Positions 10,401 to 19,265 of a stretch of 64,000 bases of DNA are shown piece after piece. The notes under the pieces were generated by a model, which was given only the letters and a program-made list of their open reading frames with translations, made no database searches and was not told the DNA's origin. A program made the translations under genes and the position numbers. Source of the DNA: Pseudaminobacter soli (ex Li et al. 2025) (GTDB lineage Bacteria > Pseudomonadota > Alphaproteobacteria > Rhizobiales > Rhizobiaceae); contig NZ_PXYL01000010.1 in the NCBI RefSeq assembly GCF_003012705.1, forward strand, positions 62,001 through 126,000, given 5' to 3'. Each line of letters opens with the position of its first letter. Position 1 is the first letter of the stretch.

Positions 10401-13400
10401 CCAGCGGCTTCGCACCGTCGCGCGGCGGACTTGGGCCTTCTTCGAAAAGTTCGTCACCCCGGCCGAGAATTACCTGCCGCCGGACAATTTCCAGGAGACG
10501 CCGCAGCCGGTGCTCGCCCACCGCACCTCGCCGACCAATATCGGCGTCTATCTTCTGTCCATTGTTTCCGCGCGCGACTTCGGCTGGATCAGCCTGGCCG
10601 AGGCTGCCGATCGGATCGATCAGACGATGGGCACGATCGAGCGGATGCAGCGCTATCGCGGCCATCTCTACAACTGGTACGAGACCACCAATCTGCGCCC
10701 GCTTTCGCCGCTCTATGTGTCGGCGGTCGACAGCGGCAACCTTGCCGGCCATCTGATCGCGGTCGCGGCGGCTTGCGCCGAATGGGCCGAAGCGCCGTCG
10801 GTGCACTTGCAGGGCGATTTCGACGGCCTGCTCGACGCGGTGGAGATCCTCAGCGAGAGCCTCGATGATCTGCCCGACGACCGGCGTCAGCTTAGGCCGC
10901 TGCGCCAGCGCCTGCGCGACCGCATCGACGGCATGAGCCGCGCTGTCGAGACCATCAAGGAACAGCCCGAGATGGCGTCGATCCGCACCATCAATCTGGC
11001 GGTGCTGTCGGGCGAAATCCGCAAGTTGGCGAGCGCGATCCACACCGAGGTCGGAACTTCGCGCAGCGAGGTACTGACCGAATGGGCCGCCAAGCTCGAG
11101 GCGGCCTGCGAGGCGCATGTCCACGACGCCCACAGCGACGAGAAGTCGATCGAGGCGCTTCGTGCGAAGCTGAAGAACCTTCAGGAAAGGACGCGTCGCT
11201 TCGCCTTCGAGATGGATTTCTCGTTCCTGCTGCGGCGCGAGCGCAAGCTGCTCTCCATCGGCTATCGCGTCGAGGAACACCAGCTCGATGAGAGCTGCTA
11301 CGACCTTCTGGCTTCTGAGGCCCGCCTGACCAGCCTGTTTGCGGTCGCCAAGGGTGACATCTCTACCGAGCATTGGTTCCGCCTTGGCCGTCCGATCGTC
11401 GAGATCGGCTTCAAGGGCGCGCTGATGTCCTGGTCGGGCTCGATGTTCGAGTATCTGATGCCGCCGCTGGTGATGAAGGAGCCGCAGGGCGGCCTGCTCA
11501 ACCAGACCAGCCAGCTGATCATTCGCCGGCAGATCCAGTATGGCCGTTCGAAGGGTATTCCGTGGGGCATCTCGGAAGCGGCCTACAATGCTCGTGACCG
11601 CGAGATGACCTACCAGTACACCAATTTCGGCGTGCCGGGGTTGGGCCTGAAGCGCGGCCTGGCACAGAACACCGTCATCGCGCCCTATGCGACCGTGCTC
11701 GCCGCCCAGTTCATGCCGCATGAGGCGGTGCAGAACCTGGCGCGCCTGCGCCGGATCGGCGCGCTCGGGCGCTATGGCTTCCATGACGCCGTGGATTTCA
11801 CGCCCCAGCGCGTGCCGGACGGCGCGAACCATGCGGTCGTCTACAATTACATGGCCCACCATCAAGGCATGTCGATTGCGGCCGTCGCTAATGCTATATT
11901 CGAAGGCCGCATGCGCGACCGCTTCCACAGCGATCCGGTTATCGAGGCTGCCGAGCTTCTGTTGCAGGAGAAGGCGCCCCGCGACATCCCGGTCGCCACG
12001 GTCCGCACCGAGGCCGACGAGCGAGGTAAGCTGGAGGTGGTTGAAGAGAGCCCCGACACCCGCCTGATCGTGCAGCCGGCGCGCGCGCTGCGTGCGACCA
12101 ACTTGCTGTCGAACGGCCGTTACTCGGTGATGGTCACGGCCGCCGGCTCCGGCTACAGCCGCTGGAACGATCTCTCCGTCACCAGATGGCAGTCCGACCC
12201 CACCGAGGATCGCTACGGCAGCTACCTGTTCCTGCGCGATAGCGAGACCGGCGACTGGTGGTCCGCCACCACAGAACCCAAGCGCGCGGTCTCCGAACAC
12301 GCCCAGACGCTGTTCGGCGACGACAAGGCAAGCTTCGTCAAGACCGTCGGCACGCTGCGTTCAGAGGTCGAGTGCATCGTGGTTTCGGAAGGAAATGGCG
12401 AGGCGCGGCGCATCACGATTGCCAATGACGGCATCGCCGACCGGCATATCGAGATAACGTCCTACGCCGAACTGGTTCTGGCTCCGGAAATGGCCGATGC
12501 CGCCCATCCGGCGTTCTCGAAGATGTTCGTCGAGACGGAGATTGCCAGCAGCAACAGCGCGATTTTCGCCACACGGCGCAAGCGCTCCGCGAGCGAGCCG
12601 GACGTCGTCATGGCCCATTTCATGACCGATGCCTCGGGAATTTCGCGTGACACGGAAGCCGAAACCGACCGTCGCGCCTTCCTTGGCCGCGGGCGCACCA
12701 TCGCCAATCCCGCCGCCTTCGATCCGGGCGCGCGGCTGGGCGGCAATGCGGGCTTCGTGCTCGATCCGATCGTTGCGCTGCGCTGCCGCGTGCGCGTGCC
12801 GGCCAACAAGAAGGTGACGCTCACCTTCTGGACGGTCGTGGGTGCCAACCGCGAAGAGGTCCAGGAGGCCATGTCGCGGCTCGACCATCCCGAAAGCTAC
12901 CCGCGCCAGGCGATGCTGGCCTGGACCCGTTCGCAGGTGCAGACCCGTCACTTCGGGCTCAGCCTTGCGGATGCGGCCAACGTCCAGAAGCTGGCGCGCT
13001 ATCTGCTCTATCCGGATCAGTATCTGCGCGTGCCGGCCGAGACGGTCGCTACCGGTCTCGGGAAACAGTCGGCCCTGTGGCCGATGGCGATCTCGGGCGA
13101 CTTTCCGATCTTCGCCGTCAGGATCAGCGACGTTGCCGATCTGGAGATCGTCGCCCAGGCGCTGCGCTTCCAGGAATATATGCGGGCGAGGGGGCTGCTG
13201 ACCGACCTCGTCATCGTCAACGAGCAGGCTTCGTCCTACGTACAGGACCTTCAGCAGGCGATCGAGTCGTTGGCGGAAAACAGCCGCCTGCGCGGCAAGG
13301 AACTAGGACCGCGCCAGCACATCTTCGCCGTTCGTCGCGACCTGATGGACGAGACGTCCTACAAGACTCTTCTGGCCGCGGCACGGGTTGCGCTGCACAC

Positions 13401-15981
13401 GCGCAACGGCACCATCTTCGACCAGATCGAACGCGCCGAAGCCAGCGCCCTGCAGGCACGCGATGCACTGATCGCGTCGGAGACGCTGAGTGCGGGCGAA
13501 ATGTTGGACGCGGTGGGCGCAAGCACTCCGGCCTATCCGACTGCAAGCGCTGCATCCATCCGCCCGGCAAGCGGCGATGGTCTCGACAATTGGAACGGCT
13601 TCGGCGGTTTCGACCGCAACGGCCGCGACTATGTCGTGCGCCTGACCGGCTATCGCACGACGCCACATCCCTGGATCAACGTCGTCGCCAATTCGGGCTT
13701 CGGCTTCCACACCTCGGCCGAGGGCGCGTCGTTCACCTGGAGCCGCAACAGCCGCGACTTCCAGCTGACGCCGTGGACCAACGATCCGGTCACGAACCGG
13801 CCGGGCGAGGCGATCTACATCTACGATCATGCCGAGGGACAGGCGTTCTCGCCGTTTGCGGCGGTGCTGCGCGATCCTGCGATCACCTACGAGGCCCGCC
13901 ACGGCCAGGGTGTCAGCACCTTCACGGCAACTAAGGGCAAGCTGTCGACGGAGATCACACAGCTGGTCGACCCCGTCGATTCGGTGAAGCTCTCGCGGCT
14001 GCGTATCCGCAATTCGGGCTCCATGCCGGCGCGGCTGCGCATCTACGCCTATGCCGAATGGGTGTTGGGCAACAACCGCTCCAAATCCGCTCCAACCATC
14101 GTGCCGTCGCGGGACCTCCTGACCGGAGCGCTGCTGGCCAGAAACGCCTACAGCCTCGACTATGGTGACCGTGTTGCCTTCCTGGCGAGCGACGGTGACG
14201 CGCAATCGGTGACCGCCGATCGCAACGAGTTCATCGGTAGGGGCGGGACGGCCGAATATCCGCATGTGGTACTGCGCGGCTTTGACCTGTCGGGCAAGAT
14301 CGAAGCCGGCCTGGATCCCTGCGCGGCGATCGCGCGCGACATCGAGGTGCCGGCGGGCGGCGAAGCGACCATGCTCTTCCTGCTCGGCGACGCCGGATCG
14401 CAGGAGGAGGCAAGCGAGCTCGTGGTTAGCCACCGCAAGCGCGACTTTGACGAGCGCCTCACCGAAAACGAGCGCAACTGGCGGGGCTTCCTCGACACGC
14501 TGCAGGTGGAGACGCCGGACGCGTCGTTCGACGCTTTGGTCAACAACTGGCTGCCATATCAGGCCCTTGCCTGCCGCATCCGGGCACGCTCGGCCTTCTA
14601 CCAGGCGAGCGGCGCATTCGGCTTCCGCGACCAGTTGCAGGACACGCTTGCGCTGCTGATGCACGATCCGAAGCTGGCGCGTGATCAGATCGTCAATGCC
14701 GCGCATCGGCAGTTCCCCGAGGGCGACGTCCAGCACTGGTGGCTGCCGCGCACCGGGGCCGGCGTGCGCACCACCATCTCGGACGATGTCGTCTGGCTGG
14801 CCTTCGGTACGGCGTATTACGTGAAGGTGACCGGCGATACCTCGATCCTTGATGAGATGATCCCCTTCATCGACGGCGAGGAGCTCAAGGAGGGCGAGCA
14901 CGACGCCTTCTACGTACCTGAAATATCGAAGAAATCCGTCACATTGTACGAGCACTGCGTGCGCGCGCTGGACCTCGCCATTGCCCGCACCGGCGCCACC
15001 GGCCTGCCGCTGATGCTTGGCGGCGACTGGAACGACGGCATGAACCGGGTCGGCGAAAACGGGCGCGGCGAGAGCGTCTGGCTCGGCTGGTTCCTCCTGA
15101 AGACGCTTGGCGACTTCGGGCAGCTGGCTCGCACGCGCGGCGAGGTCAAGCGCGCCGACAAGTGGGACAAGCATGCCCGCAAGCTCAAGCAGGCGCTCGA
15201 GAACGCGGCCTGGGACGGCTCATGGTATCGCCGCGGCTCCTATGACGACGGGGCGTTGCTCGGCTCGCGTGATTCCGACGAGTGCAACATCGACTCGATC
15301 GCGCAGTCGTGGAGCGTGCTGTCCGGCGACGGAGATCCGGCGCGTTCGAAGACGGCGATGGATTCGGCGATCGACATGCTGGTCGACCAGGATCTGCGGA
15401 TCATCAAGCTGTTCACACCGCCTTTCGCGAACACAACTGAAGATCCCGGCTACATAAAAAGTTACCCGCCAGGCGTTCGTGAAAATGGCGGACAGTACAC
15501 CCATGCCTCCACCTGGTTTGTCATTGCCCTGGCGGAAATGCGGCGGGCCGATGACGCCTACCGTTGCTTCAGCATGCTCAACCCGGTCAATCATTCGCTC
15601 GACGAAGAGGCGGCCGAGCACTATCGCGTCGAGCCCTATGTCGTTGTCGCGGATATCTATTCCGAGGGCGACAAGGCCGGCCGTGGCGGCTGGACCTGGT
15701 ACACGGGCTCGGCCGGCTGGCTGTATCGCGCAGGCGTGGAGGCCATTCTCGGCATCCGCCGTGAGGGACAGCAGCTGTTCGTTGACCCTGTCCTGCCGGC
15801 GTCCTGGCCGGGCTACAAGGCCACGCTCAAGCTCGACGGCGCGATCTACCGCATCGATGTCGTGCGCGAGAAGGGGGCGAAGAAGGTCAGCCTGGAGGTC
15901 GATGGCAAGCGTTCGACGAGCCCCTGTTTCGAGCTCAAAACCAAGGGCGAGGTCGAGGTGACGGTCCGGATTCCGGGGTAG
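7426..15981 (+). CDS. ndvB: Cyclic beta-1,2-glucan synthase NdvB (ChvB/Cgs)
   Basis: Giant inner-membrane enzyme (2851 residues) that makes periplasmic cyclic beta-1,2-glucans from UDP-glucose, acting as initiator, polymerase, cyclase and length controller. Membrane segments start near residue 404. The GT84 glycosyltransferase domain follows, with the acidic motif LDADTRM near 622 and the FSSNRGLDPYVF segment. Further membrane segments lie at about 805-970. By comparison with Brucella Cgs the next several hundred residues form the cyclisation domain. The C-terminal GH94-type phosphorylase domain controls chain length and carries FGFRDQLQDTL near 2398 and GGDWNDGMNRVG near 2532. Length equals that of rhizobial NdvB (about 2830). 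ATG 7426 is preferred over TTG 7417. NdvA follows. These glucans matter for osmotic adaptation and plant infection in relatives. Confidence 0.97.
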   Translation: MNVQTDPASLEKTAASVPLSVEQPIRSNFLPEDRLTALGAALAGREVDQLYGLEAFDFQARIRENAEKILEVYRSTNTAQARGEPITPAAQWLLDNNYLVEETIYQVKRDLPRRFYNELPTIQLANGVVVPRTLALAWVYVAHSDSTVSADMFKALIDGYQSVEPLRIGELWALPSLLRFVLIENLRRLALRVNRTHEMRRIANDVADRVLAAGDGEARRTILTHYADHARDTTFATQLLYRLRDGSQNAGQALQWLENQLEKSGSDSEEIIRTEHQTLSSGNVTTGNIIRGLRLLNDVDWTLWFESVSPVDELLRQRTNFAELDFQSRDQYRTAIENLARRSKRSEYEVAERAIEMMEEEAGQGGRYNDIGFYLIGPKRPEFERTIGYRPAFRLAFKRAFKRTGWLGIAVPVFALTVLLLALTGYALAGIGLTGPAIALMLVLFSVPASEGAMAFFNTIVMLFLKPTRLVGYDYKDGVPAEARTLVVVPSLIGSRDDVEENIRQLEVHHLANMHGEIYYALLSDWPDSSAEQTPGDMEILNHAREEIAKLNRRYPVEGAPLFHLLHRRRLYNPSQKCWMGWERKRGKLHELNLLLRGDADTTFLPPDAPLPENVVHVMTLDADTRMTRDAVKRLVGKMCHPLNRPEFDAAHHRVTAGYAILQPRVTASLTTGDDASFFQRVFSSNRGLDPYVFAVSDLYQDVYGEGTFTGKGLYHVDAMEAALKGRLPENAVLSHDLLEGALAGSALVTDVEVVEDYPTRYSVDASRHHRWARGDWQLLGFIFDPKSGVPALSRWKMIDNLRRSLTPIFWVMAAIAGWTLLPFTQAAQWQALLILVLFMAPTFDIVDSILPKTRDATPRGHFSALFRDIAFGTAMVALRIVLMAHLAWMMGDAIVRTLYRLFVSRQNLLEWRTASQAHKTGGNDLYSYYRMMRGAVIIAIAGLAIPVAADSTGAFVAFFFAIFWAGSPAFAWLISRSAETEDRLRISHHDVQRLRTVARRTWAFFEKFVTPAENYLPPDNFQETPQPVLAHRTSPTNIGVYLLSIVSARDFGWISLAEAADRIDQTMGTIERMQRYRGHLYNWYETTNLRPLSPLYVSAVDSGNLAGHLIAVAAACAEWAEAPSVHLQGDFDGLLDAVEILSESLDDLPDDRRQLRPLRQRLRDRIDGMSRAVETIKEQPEMASIRTINLAVLSGEIRKLASAIHTEVGTSRSEVLTEWAAKLEAACEAHVHDAHSDEKSIEALRAKLKNLQERTRRFAFEMDFSFLLRRERKLLSIGYRVEEHQLDESCYDLLASEARLTSLFAVAKGDISTEHWFRLGRPIVEIGFKGALMSWSGSMFEYLMPPLVMKEPQGGLLNQTSQLIIRRQIQYGRSKGIPWGISEAAYNARDREMTYQYTNFGVPGLGLKRGLAQNTVIAPYATVLAAQFMPHEAVQNLARLRRIGALGRYGFHDAVDFTPQRVPDGANHAVVYNYMAHHQGMSIAAVANAIFEGRMRDRFHSDPVIEAAELLLQEKAPRDIPVATVRTEADERGKLEVVEESPDTRLIVQPARALRATNLLSNGRYSVMVTAAGSGYSRWNDLSVTRWQSDPTEDRYGSYLFLRDSETGDWWSATTEPKRAVSEHAQTLFGDDKASFVKTVGTLRSEVECIVVSEGNGEARRITIANDGIADRHIEITSYAELVLAPEMADAAHPAFSKMFVETEIASSNSAIFATRRKRSASEPDVVMAHFMTDASGISRDTEAETDRRAFLGRGRTIANPAAFDPGARLGGNAGFVLDPIVALRCRVRVPANKKVTLTFWTVVGANREEVQEAMSRLDHPESYPRQAMLAWTRSQVQTRHFGLSLADAANVQKLARYLLYPDQYLRVPAETVATGLGKQSALWPMAISGDFPIFAVRISDVADLEIVAQALRFQEYMRARGLLTDLVIVNEQASSYVQDLQQAIESLAENSRLRGKELGPRQHIFAVRRDLMDETSYKTLLAAARVALHTRNGTIFDQIERAEASALQARDALIASETLSAGEMLDAVGASTPAYPTASAASIRPASGDGLDNWNGFGGFDRNGRDYVVRLTGYRTTPHPWINVVANSGFGFHTSAEGASFTWSRNSRDFQLTPWTNDPVTNRPGEAIYIYDHAEGQAFSPFAAVLRDPAITYEARHGQGVSTFTATKGKLSTEITQLVDPVDSVKLSRLRIRNSGSMPARLRIYAYAEWVLGNNRSKSAPTIVPSRDLLTGALLARNAYSLDYGDRVAFLASDGDAQSVTADRNEFIGRGGTAEYPHVVLRGFDLSGKIEAGLDPCAAIARDIEVPAGGEATMLFLLGDAGSQEEASELVVSHRKRDFDERLTENERNWRGFLDTLQVETPDASFDALVNNWLPYQALACRIRARSAFYQASGAFGFRDQLQDTLALLMHDPKLARDQIVNAAHRQFPEGDVQHWWLPRTGAGVRTTISDDVVWLAFGTAYYVKVTGDTSILDEMIPFIDGEELKEGEHDAFYVPEISKKSVTLYEHCVRALDLAIARTGATGLPLMLGGDWNDGMNRVGENGRGESVWLGWFLLKTLGDFGQLARTRGEVKRADKWDKHARKLKQALENAAWDGSWYRRGSYDDGALLGSRDSDECNIDSIAQSWSVLSGDGDPARSKTAMDSAIDMLVDQDLRIIKLFTPPFANTTEDPGYIKSYPPGVRENGGQYTHASTWFVIALAEMRRADDAYRCFSMLNPVNHSLDEEAAEHYRVEPYVVVADIYSEGDKAGRGGWTWYTGSAGWLYRAGVEAILGIRREGQQLFVDPVLPASWPGYKATLKLDGAIYRIDVVREKGAKKVSLEVDGKRSTSPCFELKTKGEVEVTVRIPG

Positions 15982-16003
15982 CTTCCAAGAATATTTTCAA
16001 GAC

Positions 16004-16035
16004 TGGCGGCCGGGCGCTCCGGCCGCCATTATTTT
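16004..16035 (+). terminator. Intrinsic terminator after ndvB
   Basis: A perfect 10-bp stem TGGCGGCCGG / CCGGCCGCCA (16004-16013, 16019-16028) with a 5-nt loop is followed by TTATTTT. It implies that ndvA has its own promoter between here and 16226. Confidence 0.8.
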
Positions 16036-16226
16036 GCCGTAAGGGTGCCATTTTTCTTTATATCTCAACCCGTTACGCGATCACGGCAGATTACGGGGCG
16101 TTTCTCGATGTTGTTTCGAAAAACCGGAACCAAGTCTGTATGTGAGCATTGTCTTGCGGTGCGGCAGGCAATGCTTATTTCGGCTATGACGTGCTGCACG
16201 GCCTAAGTTCTCACGAGGTGAGTTTC

Positions 16227-18002
16227 GTGTCATTGCTGCAGGTGTACTTTCGAGCGCTACGGTATCTAGCCGCCGAAAAGAAACGCGTCTTCTTGATCTG
16301 TTCGGCTAACATCGTTTTGGCGATGGTTGCCATCGCAGAACCGGTTTTGTTCGGTCGCGTCATCGACTCCATCTCCGAGAAAACTGAACTTCTGCCGACG
16401 CTGGCCCTGTGGGCCGGACTCGGCGCCTTCAACATCGTCGCTTTTGTCCTCGTCGCCCGCGGCGCCGACCGCTTGGCGCATGCCCGCCGCGCGGCGGTGC
16501 TGTGCGAATCCTTCGAGCAGGTCATCACCATGCCGCTGTCGTGGCATCAGGAGCGCGGCACCTCCAACGCGCTGCACACCCTGCTGCGCGCGGTCGAGGC
16601 CCTGTTCACGCTCTGGCTGGAATTCATGCGGCAGCACCTGACCACGGCCGTTGCCCTGGTGCTGCTGGTCCCGACCGCGATCTCGCTCGATGGGCGCATG
16701 TCGCTGGTGCTTCTGGCGCTGGGCGTGTTCTACCTCGTCGTCAGCCGCATCGTCATGCACAAGACCAAGGACGGTCAGGCCAAGGTGGAATGCCACTACC
16801 AGGAGGTGTTTTCCCACGTCACCGATTCGGTCAACAACGTCTCGGTGCTGCAGAGCTACAACCGCATCGGTTATGAGACGCAGAAGCTGCGCAGCCATGT
16901 GCGCGACCTGATCAGCGCCCAGTATCCGGTGCTCGACTGGTGGGCGCTTGCCAGTGCGCTGCATCGCCTGTCGTCGACCGTCTCCATGATGATCGTGCTG
17001 ATGATCGGCGCCTTGCTGGTGTCGCGCGGCGAACTGCGCATCGGTGATGTCGTCGCCTTCACCGGCTTCGCCTCATTGCTGATCAGCCGACTCGACCAGA
17101 TTTCGAACTTCGCCAACCAGATCTTCGATTCGCGTGCCAAGCTCGAGGCCTTCTACAAGCTCGAGGACTCGGTCGCCGTCCGCCAGGAGCCGGCGGGCCT
17201 GCGCGAGTTGGAGAACGTCACCGGCCATGTCCGCTTCGAGAATGTCGGCTTCGAGTTCTCGAATTCCGGCCAGGGCGTGCACGAAGCCTCCTTCGAGATT
17301 CCCGCCGGCCAGACCGTGGCCATCGTCGGCCCGACAGGTGCGGGCAAGACCACGATCATCAACCTGCTTCAGGGCGTCTACACGCCGCAGGGTGGCCGCA
17401 TACTCATCGACGGCGTCGATACGCGCACCGTCACCAAGAAGTCGCTGCGCCAGTCGATCGCCACCGTGTTCCAGGATGCCGGTCTGTTCAATCGCTCGAT
17501 CGAGGACAACATCCGCATCGGCCGCGAGAATGCCAGCTATGCCGAGGTGCACGCCGCTGCCCAGGCGGCAGCCGCCCAGGACTTCATCCTCAACAAGAGC
17601 GAAGGCTACGACACCAAGGTCGGCGAGCGCGGCGGACAGCTCTCTGGCGGCGAGCGCCAGCGCATCGCCATCGCCCGCGCCATCTTGAAGGACGCTCCGA
17701 TCCTTGTGCTCGACGAAGCGACGAGCGCGCTCGACGTCGAGACCGAAACGCGGGTGAAGGACGCGATCGACGCGGTTCGCCGGGATCGCACCACCTTCAT
17801 CATCGCCCATCGCCTGACCACCGTCCGCGACGCCGACCTGGTTATCTTCATGGATCACGGCCGCATCGTCGAGATGGGCGGCTTTGCCGAACTGTCGGCA
17901 ACCAATGGCCGCTTCGCCTCGCTGCTGCGCGCCGGCGGCCTGCTGACCGACGAGGATGTGCGCAGCCTCAGCCACGTGTCGGCGCAGCCTGAAGCTGCCT
18001 GA
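16227..18002 (+). CDS. ndvA: Cyclic beta-1,2-glucan ABC exporter NdvA (ChvA)
   Basis: Half-size ABC exporter (591 residues) that moves cyclic beta-1,2-glucan to the periplasm. The N-terminal membrane domain (about 1-320) has six hydrophobic segments. The nucleotide-binding domain shows Walker A GPTGAGKTTI, Q-loop TVFQDAGLF, signature LSGGERQRIAIARA, Walker B ILVLDEATSALD and H-loop IIAHRLTT. The frame is open upstream to 16149, but GTG 16227, seven bases after an AGGTGAG ribosome site and followed by SLLQVYFRALRYL, fits rhizobial NdvA. It lies 246 bp downstream of ndvB, behind a terminator, so it is probably co-regulated but separately transcribed. Confidence 0.95.
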   Translation: MSLLQVYFRALRYLAAEKKRVFLICSANIVLAMVAIAEPVLFGRVIDSISEKTELLPTLALWAGLGAFNIVAFVLVARGADRLAHARRAAVLCESFEQVITMPLSWHQERGTSNALHTLLRAVEALFTLWLEFMRQHLTTAVALVLLVPTAISLDGRMSLVLLALGVFYLVVSRIVMHKTKDGQAKVECHYQEVFSHVTDSVNNVSVLQSYNRIGYETQKLRSHVRDLISAQYPVLDWWALASALHRLSSTVSMMIVLMIGALLVSRGELRIGDVVAFTGFASLLISRLDQISNFANQIFDSRAKLEAFYKLEDSVAVRQEPAGLRELENVTGHVRFENVGFEFSNSGQGVHEASFEIPAGQTVAIVGPTGAGKTTIINLLQGVYTPQGGRILIDGVDTRTVTKKSLRQSIATVFQDAGLFNRSIEDNIRIGRENASYAEVHAAAQAAAAQDFILNKSEGYDTKVGERGGQLSGGERQRIAIARAILKDAPILVLDEATSALDVETETRVKDAIDAVRRDRTTFIIAHRLTTVRDADLVIFMDHGRIVEMGGFAELSATNGRFASLLRAGGLLTDEDVRSLSHVSAQPEAA

Positions 18003-18074
18003 CGACGAACGGGAGGCCGCCTGCGGCGACCTCCCACGTTGCAGTGGCGCGCCGCTCAGGGTAGATAGCCCGCT

Positions 18075-18839
18075 ATGAGTGAAACAAGCGCGCGGCCCGG
18101 CCGCTGGATCGATCTGGCTAACCCCACACGCTTCATTGCGCTGGCCGACCGGCTGCTGCCGTGGCTGGCCGGGATTTCGCTGCTTCTGCTCGCCGCCGGT
18201 CTCTATATGTCCTTCGCAGCGCCCGAGGATTACCAGCAGGGCAGCACCGTCCGCATCATGTACATCCACGTGCCTTTCGCCTGGATTTCCATGATGTGCT
18301 ATTCGCTGATGGCGCTATCTTCGCTCGGCACGCTGGTCTGGCGTCATCCGCTGGCCGATGTTTCGCTGAAGGCTGCGGCGCCCATCGGCGCCACCTTTAC
18401 CGCGCTGGCGCTGGTCACCGGTTCCATCTGGGGCAAGCCGATGTGGGGCACCTGGTGGGTGTGGGACGCGCGGTTGACGTCGGTCTTCGTGCTGTTCCTG
18501 ATGTATCTCGGCATCATCGCGCTGACGCGCGCGCTCGATGACCCGGCACGCTCGGCCCGTGCTGCAGCCGTCATCACGCTGGTCGGCTTCATCAACATCC
18601 CGATCATAAAATTCTCGGTCAATTGGTGGAACACGCTGCACCAGCCGGCCTCGGTGTTCCGCATGGGTGGGCCGACCATCGACCCGAGCATGCTGTGGCC
18701 GCTGTTGGTGATGGCCGCCGGCTTCACCTTCCTGTTCTTCGCGCTGCATCTTATGGCGATGCGCACCGAGATCATGCGCCGCCGCGTGATGGCCATGCGC
18801 TATGTCGCGGCACGCCGTGCCGACCGCAAAGCCGATTGA
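18075..18839 (+). CDS. ccmC: Haem exporter permease subunit CcmC
   Basis: Inner-membrane protein (254 residues, about six hydrophobic segments) of the cytochrome c maturation system I, which presents haem to CcmE. The diagnostic tryptophan-rich motif is present as WGTWWVWDARLTS (about 130), flanked by the conserved histidine segments YIHVPFAW and WWNTLHQPAS. Normally it is encoded with ccmA, ccmB and ccmD; here it stands alone 72 bp after ndvA and is followed directly by a terminator, with no ccmD. Either the other subunits are elsewhere or this is a second copy. No catalytic defect is visible. Confidence 0.92.
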   Translation: MSETSARPGRWIDLANPTRFIALADRLLPWLAGISLLLLAAGLYMSFAAPEDYQQGSTVRIMYIHVPFAWISMMCYSLMALSSLGTLVWRHPLADVSLKAAAPIGATFTALALVTGSIWGKPMWGTWWVWDARLTSVFVLFLMYLGIIALTRALDDPARSARAAAVITLVGFINIPIIKFSVNWWNTLHQPASVFRMGGPTIDPSMLWPLLVMAAGFTFLFFALHLMAMRTEIMRRRVMAMRYVAARRADRKAD

Positions 18840-18854
18840 AAACAGGGAATTGGA

Positions 18855-18886
18855 TTGCGGCCTTGAATCTAGGCCGCAACGATTTT
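18855..18886. terminator. Terminator between the converging ccmC and Lrp-like genes
   Basis: A perfect 9-bp stem TTGCGGCCT / AGGCCGCAA (18855-18863, 18871-18879) with a 7-nt loop is followed by CGATTTTCT on the plus strand. It sits between two convergent genes and may serve both. Confidence 0.65.
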
Positions 18887-18896
18887 CTCGCGATTC

Positions 18897-19133
18897 TCAG
18901 AACGCCTTGAAGGTCAGCGTGGTCAGCGAGCGCACGATGCCCGGCACATTGGCCACGTTCTCGTTGATGAACTTGCCTATGTCGACGTCGTCGTCGATGT
19001 AGATCTTCATCAGGAGGTCGTAGTCGCCGCTGGTCGAATAGAGTTCGGATGCAACCTCCCGCTCATAGAGCTGGTCGGCGACGGCATAGGTCTGGCCGGG
19101 CACGCATTGCAGTTGGACGAATACGGTTTTCAT
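18897..19133 (-). CDS. Stand-alone Lrp/AsnC ligand-binding (RAM) domain protein
   Basis: Protein of 78 residues equal to the C-terminal effector-binding domain of Lrp/AsnC regulators, without the DNA-binding helix-turn-helix. It opens MKTVFVQLQCVPGQTYAVAD and contains STSGDYDLLMKIYID, the usual ligand-pocket loop of the RAM fold. Such single-domain proteins form oligomers and may bind amino acids or partner with full-length Lrp proteins. The longer open frame to 19238 adds unrelated sequence; ATG 19133 is preceded by AGGAGAG. It converges with ccmC and lies just downstream of the arylformamidase-like gene on the same strand, which could mean a link to tryptophan catabolism, but that is speculation. 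Confidence 0.85.
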   Translation of the reverse strand: MKTVFVQLQCVPGQTYAVADQLYEREVASELYSTSGDYDLLMKIYIDDDVDIGKFINENVANVPGIVRSLTTLTFKAF

Positions 19134-19265
19134 TGTGCTCTCCTGACACGAGATTCGACCGCCGCTTGAGGCTTTCGATCCAACATCTCGTCTAGACTCG
19201 ATAATCCGGTCGGCCGCAGCGAGATCCATGCCGGCCAATCGCAGCGGCGCCGTGTTCCCGCTGTC

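Noticed and set aside
7537-12300. Very long minus-strand open frame (over 1500 codons) opposite ndvB
   Set aside because: Antisense to a clear full-length gene. Its composition (Arg, Gly, Asp, Gln, His rich without motifs) is what a GC-rich gene gives on its opposite strand.
13303-15174. Minus-strand open frame of over 600 codons opposite the ndvB 3' half
   Set aside because: Same reason: opposite-strand shadow in GC-rich coding DNA.
16036-16046. TAAGGGTG upstream of ndvA and again near 59113, like the 45549 repeat
   Set aside because: An eight-base match is expected about twice by chance in a window of this size, and the copies are single and unphased.
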